A stretch of 64,000 nucleotides of DNA, from assembly GCA_002418775.1 (NCBI GenBank), contig DIEU01000001.1, forward strand, positions 19,615 to 83,614, in the 5' to 3' direction. The translations under genes were made by a program, and so were the position numbers. The stretch is from Firmicutes bacterium UBA5766. GTDB lineage: Bacteria > Bacillota > Desulfotomaculia > Desulfotomaculales > Nap2-2B. The notes beneath the pieces are model-generated. The model was given only the letters and a program-made list of their open reading frames with translations, was not told the origin of the DNA and ran no database searches. Positions 25,079 to 33,749 of this stretch are shown here, piece after piece. How positions within the stretch are numbered: position 1 is the stretch's first letter; every line of letters begins with the position of its first letter.

Positions 25079-26932
25079 TTAAATCCCGTCCTCATTTACC
25101 TTTTCATATAAAATACAAGACCAGGGAGACAGGCAAAGGCTTACTTCCCCGTTTGAATCTAAGATTGCAGGATTGGTATTGCCGTCTCCCAGCCAGCGCC
25201 TGTTTGCCGAATCAAGCCTGCAGAGCCACTTTGCCGGAGGCAGGGGTAAACCGGCAGACACACTTTCTTCTGAAAAGTTGAATACCGTACAAACCTCGGA
25301 AGAACCATACCAGCGCCTCAGGAAAAGCAATCGCTCTTTTCCAAAAGTTATAATTTCCTGATCTTGAAGATTAGATTCATTTATTGCCGGCAGTTCCTTG
25401 CGTAGGAGGATCAGGTTTCTGTAAAATTTGAACAGAATACTGTGTTTTTCACTTTTGGCCAGATGATGATTCAGGTGTGACATAAAAAATGTTGCCGCGT
25501 CCTGTGGATCCGGAACCCCGTTTTCTTCACGGGATAGTGATATTTCATTTTCCCTTCCTTTGGATACCGCTTTCGCAAGAACCGGATCACTGTAATCTGT
25601 AAAGAAGTGAAAAGGGGCAGTTTCACCATATTCCTCCCCCATGAATAAAAGGGGCAGGAACGGGGCCAGGATTACAACACCGGCGATTAATTTCAATGCC
25701 TTAAAGGGGACTGTTGCGCCGGTTCTTTTGCCTCGGCCCTGGTTTCCAACCTGGTCGTGGTTTTGCGCGAAAACAATAAATTTGCTTGCGTCAGGCAATA
25801 CGGGAGTCCGCCCGTGCCTTCGCTGTCTGAATGGCGAATACTGCCCTGTATAGGTGTATCCTGTTCTAAAAGAATGGGCAATATGTTCCATTGTCCCAAA
25901 ATCCCTGTAATAACCTTTTTGCTCTCCTGTTACCAGGGTTTGCAGTGAATGGTGAAAATCATCGCTCCACTGGGCGTCCAGGTCAAAGCCGCTTAAGGTC
26001 CGCGGCCTGATTACGCGATCATCGTTGAGATCGCTTTCAGCAAAGACATAGATGCGACGTCCCAGGCGTTCAGCCTGCCGGTGGATAACTTCAGCGAGTT
26101 CTTCAAGGAAAGGTACAGCAGATCTGTCTTCAATCGCATGGATGGCATCCAGCCGGAGGCCGTCGATATGAAATTCGTTAATCCACATTAAGGCGTTTTC
26201 AACATAAAACCGTTTTACCTCGTCACTGCCCGGTCCGTCAAAGTTCATAGCAGGTCCCCAGGGGGTATGGTATCGATCGGTAAAATAATATCCGAAATCT
26301 CCAAGGTAACTTCCTTCGGGACCAAAATGATTGTAAACTGCGTCGAGGATGACCGCCAGTCCTTTTCCATGGCAGACGTCTACCAGCCTTTGCAGACTTT
26401 CTGGTCCTCCGTATGTGTTTTGGACCGCGTAAGGATAAATCACATCATAACCCCAGTTCCGGCTTCCGGGGAACTGACCGACAGGCATAAGTTCAATCGC
26501 CGTTATGCCCAGGTCAATCAGCTTGTCCAGGCAGGGAATCAGCGCTTCCAAGGTGCCATTTGCGGTGTATGTTCCCACATGCAGTTCATACAGGATAAGA
26601 TCCCGTTTTTTAGGGCCCGGCCAGTTCTGATCAGACCACAGGCGCAGAAGTGTATTGACAACCTCCGAGGGACCATGCACCCCTTCAGGCTGAGAGCGGG
26701 AAGCGGGGTCAGGACGCTCTGTTTTCTTGTCTAAAAGAAAATAGTATCTTGAACCATGTTCCACACCTGCTATTTTTCCAAAATGATAGCCGCGTTTTCC
26801 TTTTGTTAAAGGGAAAAATATGTCCTTTGGTGAAACAAGGTGTACCGCAACTGAGTCTGCTTTTGGCGCCCAAACGCTAAAAAAACAGTGGTTTTCAACA
26901 GGACAAGCGCCTAAAGCAGGTTTAAAGTTCAT
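25079..26932 (-). CDS. treZ: malto-oligosyltrehalose trehalohydrolase
   Basis: TreZ releases trehalose from maltooligosyl trehalose. The 617-residue enzyme has an N-terminal CBM48-like beta domain (FFSVWAPKADSVAVHL), then the GH13 barrel with VILDAVYNHFGPEG, GLRLDAIHAI (nucleophile Asp), VFAESDLND (acid/base Glu) and FAQNHDQVGNQGRG (stabilising Asp). The start ATG overlaps the malQ stop codon, with GGGAGG inside malQ acting as ribosome binding site, so the two are coupled. Together with TreY it forms the glycogen-to-trehalose route. Confidence 0.95.
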   Translation of the reverse strand: MNFKPALGACPVENHCFFSVWAPKADSVAVHLVSPKDIFFPLTKGKRGYHFGKIAGVEHGSRYYFLLDKKTERPDPASRSQPEGVHGPSEVVNTLLRLWSDQNWPGPKKRDLILYELHVGTYTANGTLEALIPCLDKLIDLGITAIELMPVGQFPGSRNWGYDVIYPYAVQNTYGGPESLQRLVDVCHGKGLAVILDAVYNHFGPEGSYLGDFGYYFTDRYHTPWGPAMNFDGPGSDEVKRFYVENALMWINEFHIDGLRLDAIHAIEDRSAVPFLEELAEVIHRQAERLGRRIYVFAESDLNDDRVIRPRTLSGFDLDAQWSDDFHHSLQTLVTGEQKGYYRDFGTMEHIAHSFRTGYTYTGQYSPFRQRRHGRTPVLPDASKFIVFAQNHDQVGNQGRGKRTGATVPFKALKLIAGVVILAPFLPLLFMGEEYGETAPFHFFTDYSDPVLAKAVSKGRENEISLSREENGVPDPQDAATFFMSHLNHHLAKSEKHSILFKFYRNLILLRKELPAINESNLQDQEIITFGKERLLFLRRWYGSSEVCTVFNFSEESVSAGLPLPPAKWLCRLDSANRRWLGDGNTNPAILDSNGEVSLCLSPWSCILYEKVNEDGI

Positions 26933-29001
26933 TTTTTTGGCCTCCCGGGAGATGTTTCTCTAAGCTGTTTAATTTCTTTCAGCAAGGTAATCAAGCTCTT
27001 ATTACTGGTGAATACCTCAATTGGAAAACGGGCTTTTCTGGACCAGTTGGGGTGATTGGTTTCGCCCGGTATATTTTGAGAATTTGTTTCCTGCCAGAGG
27101 TCTTCCAGGTTGACTAAAAAAATATCCGCACGGCTGGACGCCAGGTGTTTCAGGCATCCTTTTAAGATTTCATAGTTATCAAAAGTAGGGGACCACAGCC
27201 AACCCTGCTGGTGAAGATAAAGAGGCAGGCAAATCCGGTCCGCCACATTTTTTTCTTTTTCCTGCCAGAAAGCTGTAAAAGGAGGGAGATCGTGAGTGTT
27301 GAGCGAGGCCAGCGCCTTTTTGGGGATCAGACCTAACGCCTGATGCGGATCAGGCTTGTATTCCAAAGACGCAACATACATTGTGTATATTTTATGCCTT
27401 GACATCTGCTTTCGGATATAGCCGGGGACGTTGCCAAGATCCTCGCCGATAATGACCGAACAGCTTCTGTGGGATTCCAGGGTTAAAAGAGCGTAAAACT
27501 CATCAGCCTTATATTTCACATACACACCATCGGCTGCCGTCATTCCTTTGGGTATCCAAAAAAGCCTTTGCAGTCCCGCGACATGGTCAAGCCTTAAAAG
27601 GTCTGCATACTTTAAGTGATGACGCAGCCCTGAAAGGAAATATTTATAACCCTGCTGACGGATTTTTTCCGGGTGAAGGGGTGGGAATCCCCAATTCTGT
27701 CCCTGGCTGTAAAACATGTCCGGAGGGGCTCCAGCACTGACATCCTGGGCGAACACGTCCCTTTCGCGCCAGACATCATAACCGGCGGAATGAACACCGA
27801 GGGGTAAATCAAGGTACAATTTTTGTCCAAGATCCCTTGCCCGGATGGATAGTTCCTTGAACTGTCCGTCTATTGCCCATTGGACATACAGGTGATATTG
27901 TTCCGTGCTGGTTTCATAATCCCCTTCCCGAATTGCACCCTCACGCAGACGGGGAGGCCATGACGGCCACCGGCAGCCTTGCTTTTCTGTACAGGCCTGG
28001 AAACGCGCATAGTCGGCTACTGTTTGATGCTTTTGCAGCCAGTTATGGAATTTTTCAACGCGCCGGTCATTTTTCTGAAAGAAACCGGCTGCCAGGCATT
28101 CCAAAATCTTTCGTTTGGCAGCCATGACGCGTGAGTAATCTACCAGAGGACTGGAGCGCAGGTCATCCATTTCTTCTATAAAAGGGCTGGAATTTAGCAA
28201 TTCGCGTGCCTGGTCATTGTTCTTCAGCTCCTCAAGGCGAGTAATGTCCAGGTAAAATTCGCTCCAGAAAAGGCGGCTCACCGGTGCATATGGGCTTGGG
28301 CTGTAAGGTTCGTCAAGAAAAGTAGTCAAAAGCGGAAGGGTACCCGTCAGATGGCCTCCCAATTCATGCGTCCAATTTATTAGAAGCTCCAGGTCGGAAA
28401 GATCGCCGGCCCCCCAGCTGCGGCTGGAGTTTAGAGCATAAAGGGGAACAAATAATCCCCAAAGCCTTTCGTTTTTCCTTAAATCAGGGGAGAATGCCCG
28501 GTACGGAGCGCAGATAATCAAGGTTGTATAAGATTGCCCCTGCAGATCCAGGTTAAAAATGTGATAGCCCCAGGGGAGGCAGTCCGGAAGGGTATATTTT
28601 TTTACAGTGTATATAGCGCCCTCGACAATTTCAGTTTTCAGTACGGGTAAAACTGAAAGATCCAGAGTCCAATTCAGCGATTGGCCGTCTTCTGTTTCAA
28701 GGCGGGCTTTTGCTCTAAGCCCGCTTATAGCCTCAGGAAGGCGCAGTGTTAAAACAGCAGGATTTGTTTTTCTGCAAACTACTACAGGTTCCAGGCAGCG
28801 CTGCAGCAGTTCCAATTTGCGCTGCCGGATTGCGGAGCGGATATCTTGCATGCTTTCCAGTGGAGCACCAAGAATTTTCAAGACTGCCGTGAGGGTATCG
28901 ACGGGTACTTGTTTTTGCTGGTCAGGAGCCTCCCTGAACGTGGCCTCTAACCCATATAAGACTGCCAGTTCATTTAGCAGGCGCAACTCGGAAGCTGACA
29001 A
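26929..29001 (-). CDS. malQ: 4-alpha-glucanotransferase (amylomaltase)
   Basis: MalQ disproportionates maltodextrins, providing chains long enough for TreY. The ~690-residue protein shows LLRLDHVAGLQRLFWIP (nucleophile Asp), VIIGEDLGNVPGYI (acid/base Glu) and ASLNTHDLPPFTAFW. An N-terminal extension of about 150 residues precedes the barrel, as in the longer bacterial MalQ group. I prefer TTG 29001, which has GGGGG eight bases upstream; a TTG at 29058 adds 19 residues (a hydrophobic LLQYFLCWGYG) but has no ribosome binding site. It is the first gene of the operon malQ-treZ-GH57-treY. Confidence 0.92.
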   Translation of the reverse strand: MSASELRLLNELAVLYGLEATFREAPDQQKQVPVDTLTAVLKILGAPLESMQDIRSAIRQRKLELLQRCLEPVVVCRKTNPAVLTLRLPEAISGLRAKARLETEDGQSLNWTLDLSVLPVLKTEIVEGAIYTVKKYTLPDCLPWGYHIFNLDLQGQSYTTLIICAPYRAFSPDLRKNERLWGLFVPLYALNSSRSWGAGDLSDLELLINWTHELGGHLTGTLPLLTTFLDEPYSPSPYAPVSRLFWSEFYLDITRLEELKNNDQARELLNSSPFIEEMDDLRSSPLVDYSRVMAAKRKILECLAAGFFQKNDRRVEKFHNWLQKHQTVADYARFQACTEKQGCRWPSWPPRLREGAIREGDYETSTEQYHLYVQWAIDGQFKELSIRARDLGQKLYLDLPLGVHSAGYDVWRERDVFAQDVSAGAPPDMFYSQGQNWGFPPLHPEKIRQQGYKYFLSGLRHHLKYADLLRLDHVAGLQRLFWIPKGMTAADGVYVKYKADEFYALLTLESHRSCSVIIGEDLGNVPGYIRKQMSRHKIYTMYVASLEYKPDPHQALGLIPKKALASLNTHDLPPFTAFWQEKEKNVADRICLPLYLHQQGWLWSPTFDNYEILKGCLKHLASSRADIFLVNLEDLWQETNSQNIPGETNHPNWSRKARFPIEVFTSNKSLITLLKEIKQLRETSPGRPKK

Positions 29002-29114
29002 ACTACCATACCCCCAACATAAAAAATACTGTAGTAGTATGCCCTGTAATCTTTTCAATATATTAAACGGGCCAGTTTTAAGAGAATAACTTTTTCGGAT
29101 TTGAGTTTTTACAT

Positions 29115-29165
29115 CTGCTCCGTTAATAAGTCAATAATTAGTAATAAGTCAAGCCTGACCCCGGT
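29115..29165. repeat. short repeat sequences at the breakpoint of the ferredoxin gene
   Basis: On the minus strand the ferredoxin frame runs into CCGGGGTCAGGCTTGACTTA and then two direct copies of TTGACTTATTA. GGGGTCAGG-type words recur at the ends of REP/Y1-transposase-related palindromes in many bacteria, so a mobile repeat remnant is possible. No transposase gene is present and the assignment is weak. Confidence 0.3.
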
Positions 29166-29410
29166 TCCTGGCAGTGGAAACACTGCCGTTTCACAAAACG
29201 CCTTATTTGTTCCCCGTTTTTTTCGAACTTGTGGCTTTGTACCACTGTCCACTGGTTTACCGCCAATTCAACATTCTCGCTTGCCGGCGCCGTTTTACTT
29301 TCCTGTTTTTGTTCAGGTTTCAGTCCGTTGTACAAAGAGCAGGCCACCTCGCAGCTTCCACAGCCTATACATCTGGTAATATCAACGAGCGCACCCATTT
29401 TACTTGTCAC
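29138..29410 (-). pseudogene. truncated 4Fe-4S ferredoxin-like subunit of a hydrogenase
   Basis: Starts at GTG 29410 after AGGAAAGG. The first cluster motif DITRCIGCGSCEVACSLYNG and the second region FVKRQCFHCQEP are those of HybA/FdnH-type iron-sulfur subunits, which are normally ~200 residues and carry four clusters. After CQEP, where the family reads xCVxACPxGAL, this frame changes to GSGLTYY and stops at 90 residues. The remaining clusters, and any membrane anchor gene that would follow, are missing; malQ begins about 80-140 bases later. It lies 63 bases downstream of the hydrogenase catalytic gene on the same strand and was surely its electron-transfer partner. Confidence 0.75.
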
Positions 29411-29473
29411 GTGACGCCATCCTTTCCTATAAAAAATTTAATAATAATTACGGCGTGCTTGTTATATTCCCGG

Positions 29474-31027
29474 CTATACCGCCTTGAAAAGCAACGGATG
29501 CAGCTTGTTGGCGCGAGAATGGTACTCTGTGTGCAGCAGTTCTTCCGCCAGTTCACTCATTGGGTGTTCCAGAAAATTTTGATATAGAGTCGCCACTTCT
29601 GCATTCTCGTAGCTCTTGCGCTTGGGCAATGAAGTATCGGCTTTGTAAAGAGCGGCAAGGCGCTGTTCGCGTATTGCGTCTGTGGGAGGGACAGCAGTGC
29701 GTGGTTGACCGCCGCCGGCGATGCAGCCGCCCGGGCAGGTCATGAATTCAACAAAGTGCCAGGGAGCATTTCCGGCGCGCACAGCGTCCAAAACCTTACG
29801 TCCGTTGGCCATACCGTGACATACGGCGACACGGAGCGTTCCCACTCCCGGTATATCCGCCGCCGCTTCCTTAACACCATCCATGCCGCGCACCGGAGTC
29901 AAGTTCAGGAACAGGGCAGGCGGTTCCTGACCGGTAATCAAAAAGTAGGCTGCTCTTGCGGCAGCTTCCATAACTCCTCCGGTCGCGCCGAAAATAATTG
30001 CTCCGCCTGTTTCTTCACCCATAATAGGATCATAGTGTTCTTCGGGAAGGGATGTAAAATCAATCTTATTCTTTTTAATCATCCGGGCTAGTTCCCTGGT
30101 TGTAAGGACATAGTCTACGTCTTTAAAACCGCTGTCATTCATTTCAGGCCTGTTGCATTCGAATTTCTTGGCTGTACAGGGCATAATGGATACAGAAACA
30201 ATGCTGGCGGGGTCGATTCCTCTTGCCTTGGCATAATAAGTTTTGGCTAAAGCGCCGAACATCTGCTGGGGCGATTTGCATGATGATATATTGGGAAGCA
30301 GATCGGGGTAGAAATACTCGCAAAACTTAATCCAGCCCGGTGAGCAGGAAGTGAATTGCGGCAGGGGCCTTTTAACCTCCCCTTTAATCCGCTTGAGCAG
30401 TTCTGTGCCCTCTTCCATAATTGTCAGGTCGGCGGTAAAGTTTGTATCAAGGACAGCGTCAAAGCCAAGCCTTCTTAAGGCTGCTATCTGCTGCCCTTCT
30501 ACCTATGTGCCAGGGGGGGGGAGGCCGAACTCCTCTCCCAGGGCGACTCTTGTCGCAGGCGCTGTTTGAATTAGAACAAACTTGTTTTGATCGTTGATAG
30601 CATCATATACTTTGTCAGTATCGTCACGCTCGCTGATTGCCTCGGTAGGACAGGCCATGGAACACTGTTCGCAGTGAATGCAGATCGTTTCGTCAACTAT
30701 TGGCAAGCTGTAATAACCAAAGACACTCTCAATGTTTTCGCAAGTCTCCAGGCACTGCCCGCATAAAACGCATTTTTGATTGTCACGCATAATGGATGGA
30801 TTGTCCAGGTCAATGGGAACACGGCCGCGTACCTGAGCCGGAAAAGTACCTGCGGCATTGTACTGGTTTGGCAACCAGCCTTCGCCGCCCGGGCGTTTCG
30901 GGTTCTTGTCGTCGCAGCCGGCCAGAGCGCCGGTTAAACCGGCCAACAGCCCCATGCTTGTTGCCATTTTTAGAAAGGAACGGCGAGTAACTGCTTTGTT
31001 ATCTGGGCAACTGGCGCCATCTTTCAT
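29474..31027 (-). pseudogene. Tat-exported [FeFe] hydrogenase catalytic subunit, interrupted by an in-frame amber codon
   Basis: One 518-codon frame encodes an [FeFe] hydrogenase but is split by TAG at 30503-30505 (codon 175), where the family has an aromatic residue (GT-Y/F-VEG). Before it are a Tat signal (TRRSFLKM, then a hydrophobic run and LAGC) and two 4Fe-4S motifs (CVLCGQCLETC; CIHCEQCSMACP). After it come the H-cluster motifs TSCSPGW, MPCTAKKFE and EFMTCPGGCIAGGGQP, and a C-terminal small-subunit domain to KLHPLLFKAV. Both halves are in the same frame, so this is a substitution, not a frameshift. A run of nine C bases just before gives PPP where relatives have PP. The start ATG follows GGAGGAGG. 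If the TAG is real, no active enzyme is made unless it is read through. Confidence 0.82.
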
Positions 31028-31185
31028 AACTACTTTTCCTCCTCCTCCAATTCAAAAAATGGTTAAAAAAATGGTGAATCTTATCTCTGCAGCCTGTCCA
31101 CCTCCAGATGAAAAATCATAATACACAAGGGCAAAGCAAAGCGCTTTCTTTCCGGAAAGCAAAAACAAGGCTGTTTAGAAAAATA
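31028..31185. other. hydrogenase leader, distal part: nothing coding
   Basis: The 640 bases between the hydrogenase start and the surface-protein start (31028-31667) hold no gene. This proximal part carries the hydrogenase ribosome binding site and a small hairpin (GCTTTC/GAAAGC, about 31142-31159). An open frame on the minus strand from 31307 has no ribosome binding site and crosses the terminator hairpin; I regard it as spurious. Confidence 0.5.
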
Positions 31186-31238
31186 AAAATACCACGGTTT
31201 TTCATCCTTCTGGACGAATGAAAACCTCCGTGGTATTT
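31180..31238 (-). terminator. leader hairpin with T tract upstream of the hydrogenase gene (possible attenuator)
   Basis: Reading the minus strand, AAATACCACGG (31238-31228) pairs with CCGTGGTATTT (31197-31187). A second inner stem GGTTTTCAT/ATGAAAAACC extends it, and the T-rich sequence TTATTTTT follows. It therefore has the form of an intrinsic terminator. It sits between a consensus promoter (31319-31347) and the hydrogenase start, about 75-130 bases into the transcript, so it could attenuate expression. No known riboswitch class was recognised in the leader. Confidence 0.6.
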
Positions 31239-31318
31239 CATTAAAAATAAAAAATTTCTGAATTTACTTATAAGGAATAAAAACACACAGCTGGCTTCAG
31301 CCAACATTAATTTGTTGA

Positions 31319-31347
31319 ATTATATATTTAACTTTGGACTATGTCAA
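31319..31347 (-). promoter_or_regulatory. consensus sigma-A promoter reading toward the hydrogenase
   Basis: On the minus strand TTGACA (31347-31342) and TATAAT (31324-31319) are both perfect and separated by exactly 17 bases. The transcript would begin near 31312 and run through the hairpin at 31187-31238 to the hydrogenase. The -35 hexamer lies in one arm of an inverted repeat. Confidence 0.8.
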
Positions 31348-31468
31348 CAGAAAAATTTCATGTGTGTTATTAATAAGCGGTAATGGAATGTTATAAATCA
31401 ACAATCAGGGAAAATATTATCACTCTCCTGGCAGGGAACCGTCCCCTATGAAGAAATTTCTGTTGACA
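31342..31468. repeat. inverted repeat whose arms carry the -35 boxes of two divergent promoters
   Basis: Left arm 31342-31361 and right arm 31448-31468 are inverted copies: the outer 12 bases (TTTCTGTTGACA as read outward) are identical and the inner ends share ATGAA. Each arm ends with TTGACA pointing outward, serving the minus-strand hydrogenase promoter and the plus-strand surface-protein promoter. Between them lies GGCAGGGAACCGTCCCC (31430-31446), resembling GGGGACGGTTC-type repeats seen in Clostridia. It could be a shared regulator site or a mobile-element remnant. Confidence 0.55.
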
Positions 31469-31489
31469 AAAATAGTGATATTCTATACT
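31463..31489 (+). promoter_or_regulatory. sigma-A-like promoter for the surface-protein gene
   Basis: TTGACA (31463-31468) and TATACT (31484-31489) are separated by 15 bases, shorter than ideal. It points toward the gene starting at 31668, giving a leader of about 170 bases. Confidence 0.5.
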
Positions 31490-31667
31490 TTTAAATAAGA
31501 AAATGGAATATTTATGAAAGAAGTTTAGTAATTTCAAGGTAACTATGTCATATTGTTACAGACTTTTTTATCAAAATTTAGGAATTAAAAATATTTGATG
31601 GAGGTGATTAATAGAAACGAAAAATCAATCTAGTGTATGAATATGAAAAAAGTGGGGGGATTTATTT

Positions 31668-33749
31668 ATGAAAAAAGCGTCAATAGTTATTGCGGTGTTG
31701 CTTTTGTTTTTATGTTTCTGTGGTGTAGCTTCCGCAGAAAATGTTGCAAAAGGGAAGTGGGCGGAACAGTCCAGTACGGATTATAATGCGCCACCGACTA
31801 GGGCTGTAGATGGAAATACTGATGGTAAATTTTGGAATGGTTCGGTATCCCATACTAAGTTTGAGCACACTCCCTGGTGGCAGGTCGATCTGGGGGCCTC
31901 TTACTACATTAACAGCGTTATTATCAGCAACAGGACTGATTGTTGCGGAGAGAGGTTGAGTGACTATTACGTTTTTGTTTCTGATAGTCCATTCACAACT
32001 AACGATGTGAATGCTCTTGCAGGGCAGAGTAATGTAGGCAAATTCTATATTTCAGGTCCAAACGGTTTGCAAAATCAGTTAAGCATTAACCGGAGCGGGC
32101 GTTATGTCAGGATACAACTAACTGGAGACAATTATCTTCATATAGCTGAGGTGGAAGTTTTGACTTCTGGTGTGAGCACTTCCTCTGCCTCCATTAACGC
32201 TACCGTTAGCCCTGGAACCTTGGACATAACAGTTAAATACTCCGGGGCTCCTGGAAACGCAAAGGATTGGATTGGTTTTTACAAAGTAGGTTCTGCAGAC
32301 AATGGATATATCAGTTATCAGTATTTAAACGGCAATAAGAGCGGATCTCTAGCTTTCAAGGCGCCAGAACCCGGCGCCTATAATTTCCGCATGTTTGAAA
32401 ATGATGGCTACAAATTACTTGCCACCAGCAACAATTTAGTAGCGGCATATAGCGCAAGCTTGACGGCAAAACTTGACGCCTCCGGAGAAAATATTACAGT
32501 TACTTACTCCATGGGTCCTGGGAACGCGAAGGATTGGATAGGTATATACAAAGTAGGCGCTGCAGACAATGGATATATCAGTTATCAGTATTTAAACGGC
32601 AATAAGAATGGCTCACTTACTTTCAAGGCGCCGGCAGTTTCCAATGTGCCACAAGTCGGCACTTATAATTTCCGCATGTTTGTAAATGACGGCTATACAC
32701 TGCTTGCTACCAGCAACGAAATAGTAATTGGTCAGTCGACTTACAACTTGACGGCAACACTAAGTGGGGGCAATATCACAGTTACATACTCCGGGGCGCC
32801 CGGCAACGCGAGGGATTGGATCGGCATTTACAAAGTAGGCGCTGCAGACAATGGATATATCAGTTATCAGTATTTAAACGGCAAAAAGTCAGGCTCACTT
32901 AATTTCACAGCGCCGACAACCGCAGGTTCTTATAATTTCCGTATGTTTGTAAATGACGGCTATACACTGCTTGCTACCAGCAACGAAGTAGTTATTGGTC
33001 AGCAAACTTCCGAACAAAATCTGAAAGCAGCCCCAGGTGACGGCAAGGTTTATCTGAGCTGGAATAAAGACACAAACACCAGCGTGATAGGTTATCACCT
33101 TTTCAGGGGCACATCCAGCGGCGGGGAAACCTCAACCCCGGTAACGGACTTTGCAATAAAAGAAACCTCCTACGCCGACCCCAATGTCAGCAACGGGATT
33201 AAGTATTGCTATATTATGAAGCCGGTTTATAGTGGCGAAAAGCTAGGCGGAGCTTCCAACGAAGCCTGCGCGACACCGACGCCAAACAGTGGAGGTTCGT
33301 CTGGAGGATCCGGAAGCGGAACAGGAACAGGAACCGGAACCGGGACCGATAATCCCGTAGCAAAGGGAACAAAGATCGTTCTCCTGATCAACAATCCTTA
33401 CATGACAGTAAACGACGTCAGTAAAGAAATAGACCCTGGCCGGGGAACAGTGCCCCTTATTTTGAAGGGTAGGACCCTTTTGCCAATCCGGTCTATTGTC
33501 GAAGCCATAGGCGGAGAGATTAAATGGAACGAATCTGAACGAAAAGTAACCATCCTTGTAGGAGCAACTACGATAGAAATGTGGATAGACAGTACTAACA
33601 CGCGTGTTAACGGGTCTAATAGAACAACAGATGTTGCTCCTGCAATAATCAACGGAAGAACAATGCTTCCCCTGAGGTTTGTAGCAGAAAACCTGGGCGC
33701 TAATGTGAATTGGGACTCCGTAAATTACAAAATAACGCTCCTCTTTTAA
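31668..33749 (+). CDS. secreted multidomain surface protein: discoidin domain, three tandem repeats, FN3, stalk domain
   Basis: A 693-residue exported protein. Residues 1-24 are a signal peptide (KKASIVIAVLLLFLCF, then GVASAE). Residues ~25-165 match an F5/8 type C (discoidin) carbohydrate-binding domain (WWQVDLGASYYINSVIISN; RYVRIQLTG). Three tandem repeats follow at about 174-260, 262-355 and 357-445, each with DWIG-YKVG, DNGYISYQYLNG and YNFRMF-NDGY-LLATSN; they are nearly identical at DNA level. Next are an FN3-like domain (~446-545), a Gly/Ser/Thr linker and a C-terminal copper-amine-oxidase-N-like stalk domain (~568-693; GRTLLPIRSIVEAIGG and GRTMLPLRFVAENLGA). A GTGGGGGG lies before the ATG. 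It may bind polysaccharide at the cell surface; that is inference. Confidence 0.85.
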   Translation: MKKASIVIAVLLLFLCFCGVASAENVAKGKWAEQSSTDYNAPPTRAVDGNTDGKFWNGSVSHTKFEHTPWWQVDLGASYYINSVIISNRTDCCGERLSDYYVFVSDSPFTTNDVNALAGQSNVGKFYISGPNGLQNQLSINRSGRYVRIQLTGDNYLHIAEVEVLTSGVSTSSASINATVSPGTLDITVKYSGAPGNAKDWIGFYKVGSADNGYISYQYLNGNKSGSLAFKAPEPGAYNFRMFENDGYKLLATSNNLVAAYSASLTAKLDASGENITVTYSMGPGNAKDWIGIYKVGAADNGYISYQYLNGNKNGSLTFKAPAVSNVPQVGTYNFRMFVNDGYTLLATSNEIVIGQSTYNLTATLSGGNITVTYSGAPGNARDWIGIYKVGAADNGYISYQYLNGKKSGSLNFTAPTTAGSYNFRMFVNDGYTLLATSNEVVIGQQTSEQNLKAAPGDGKVYLSWNKDTNTSVIGYHLFRGTSSGGETSTPVTDFAIKETSYADPNVSNGIKYCYIMKPVYSGEKLGGASNEACATPTPNSGGSSGGSGSGTGTGTGTGTDNPVAKGTKIVLLINNPYMTVNDVSKEIDPGRGTVPLILKGRTLLPIRSIVEAIGGEIKWNESERKVTILVGATTIEMWIDSTNTRVNGSNRTTDVAPAIINGRTMLPLRFVAENLGANVNWDSVNYKITLLF

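Noticed and set aside
30500..30530. Frameshift at the nine-base G/C run in the hydrogenase gene
   Set aside because: Both halves of the protein are in the same reading frame (start-to-start distance divisible by three), so a frameshift is not needed; the break is the TAG codon.
31116..31307. 63-codon minus-strand open frame in the hydrogenase leader
   Set aside because: It has no ribosome binding site, crosses the terminator hairpin, and has a composition unlike a protein.
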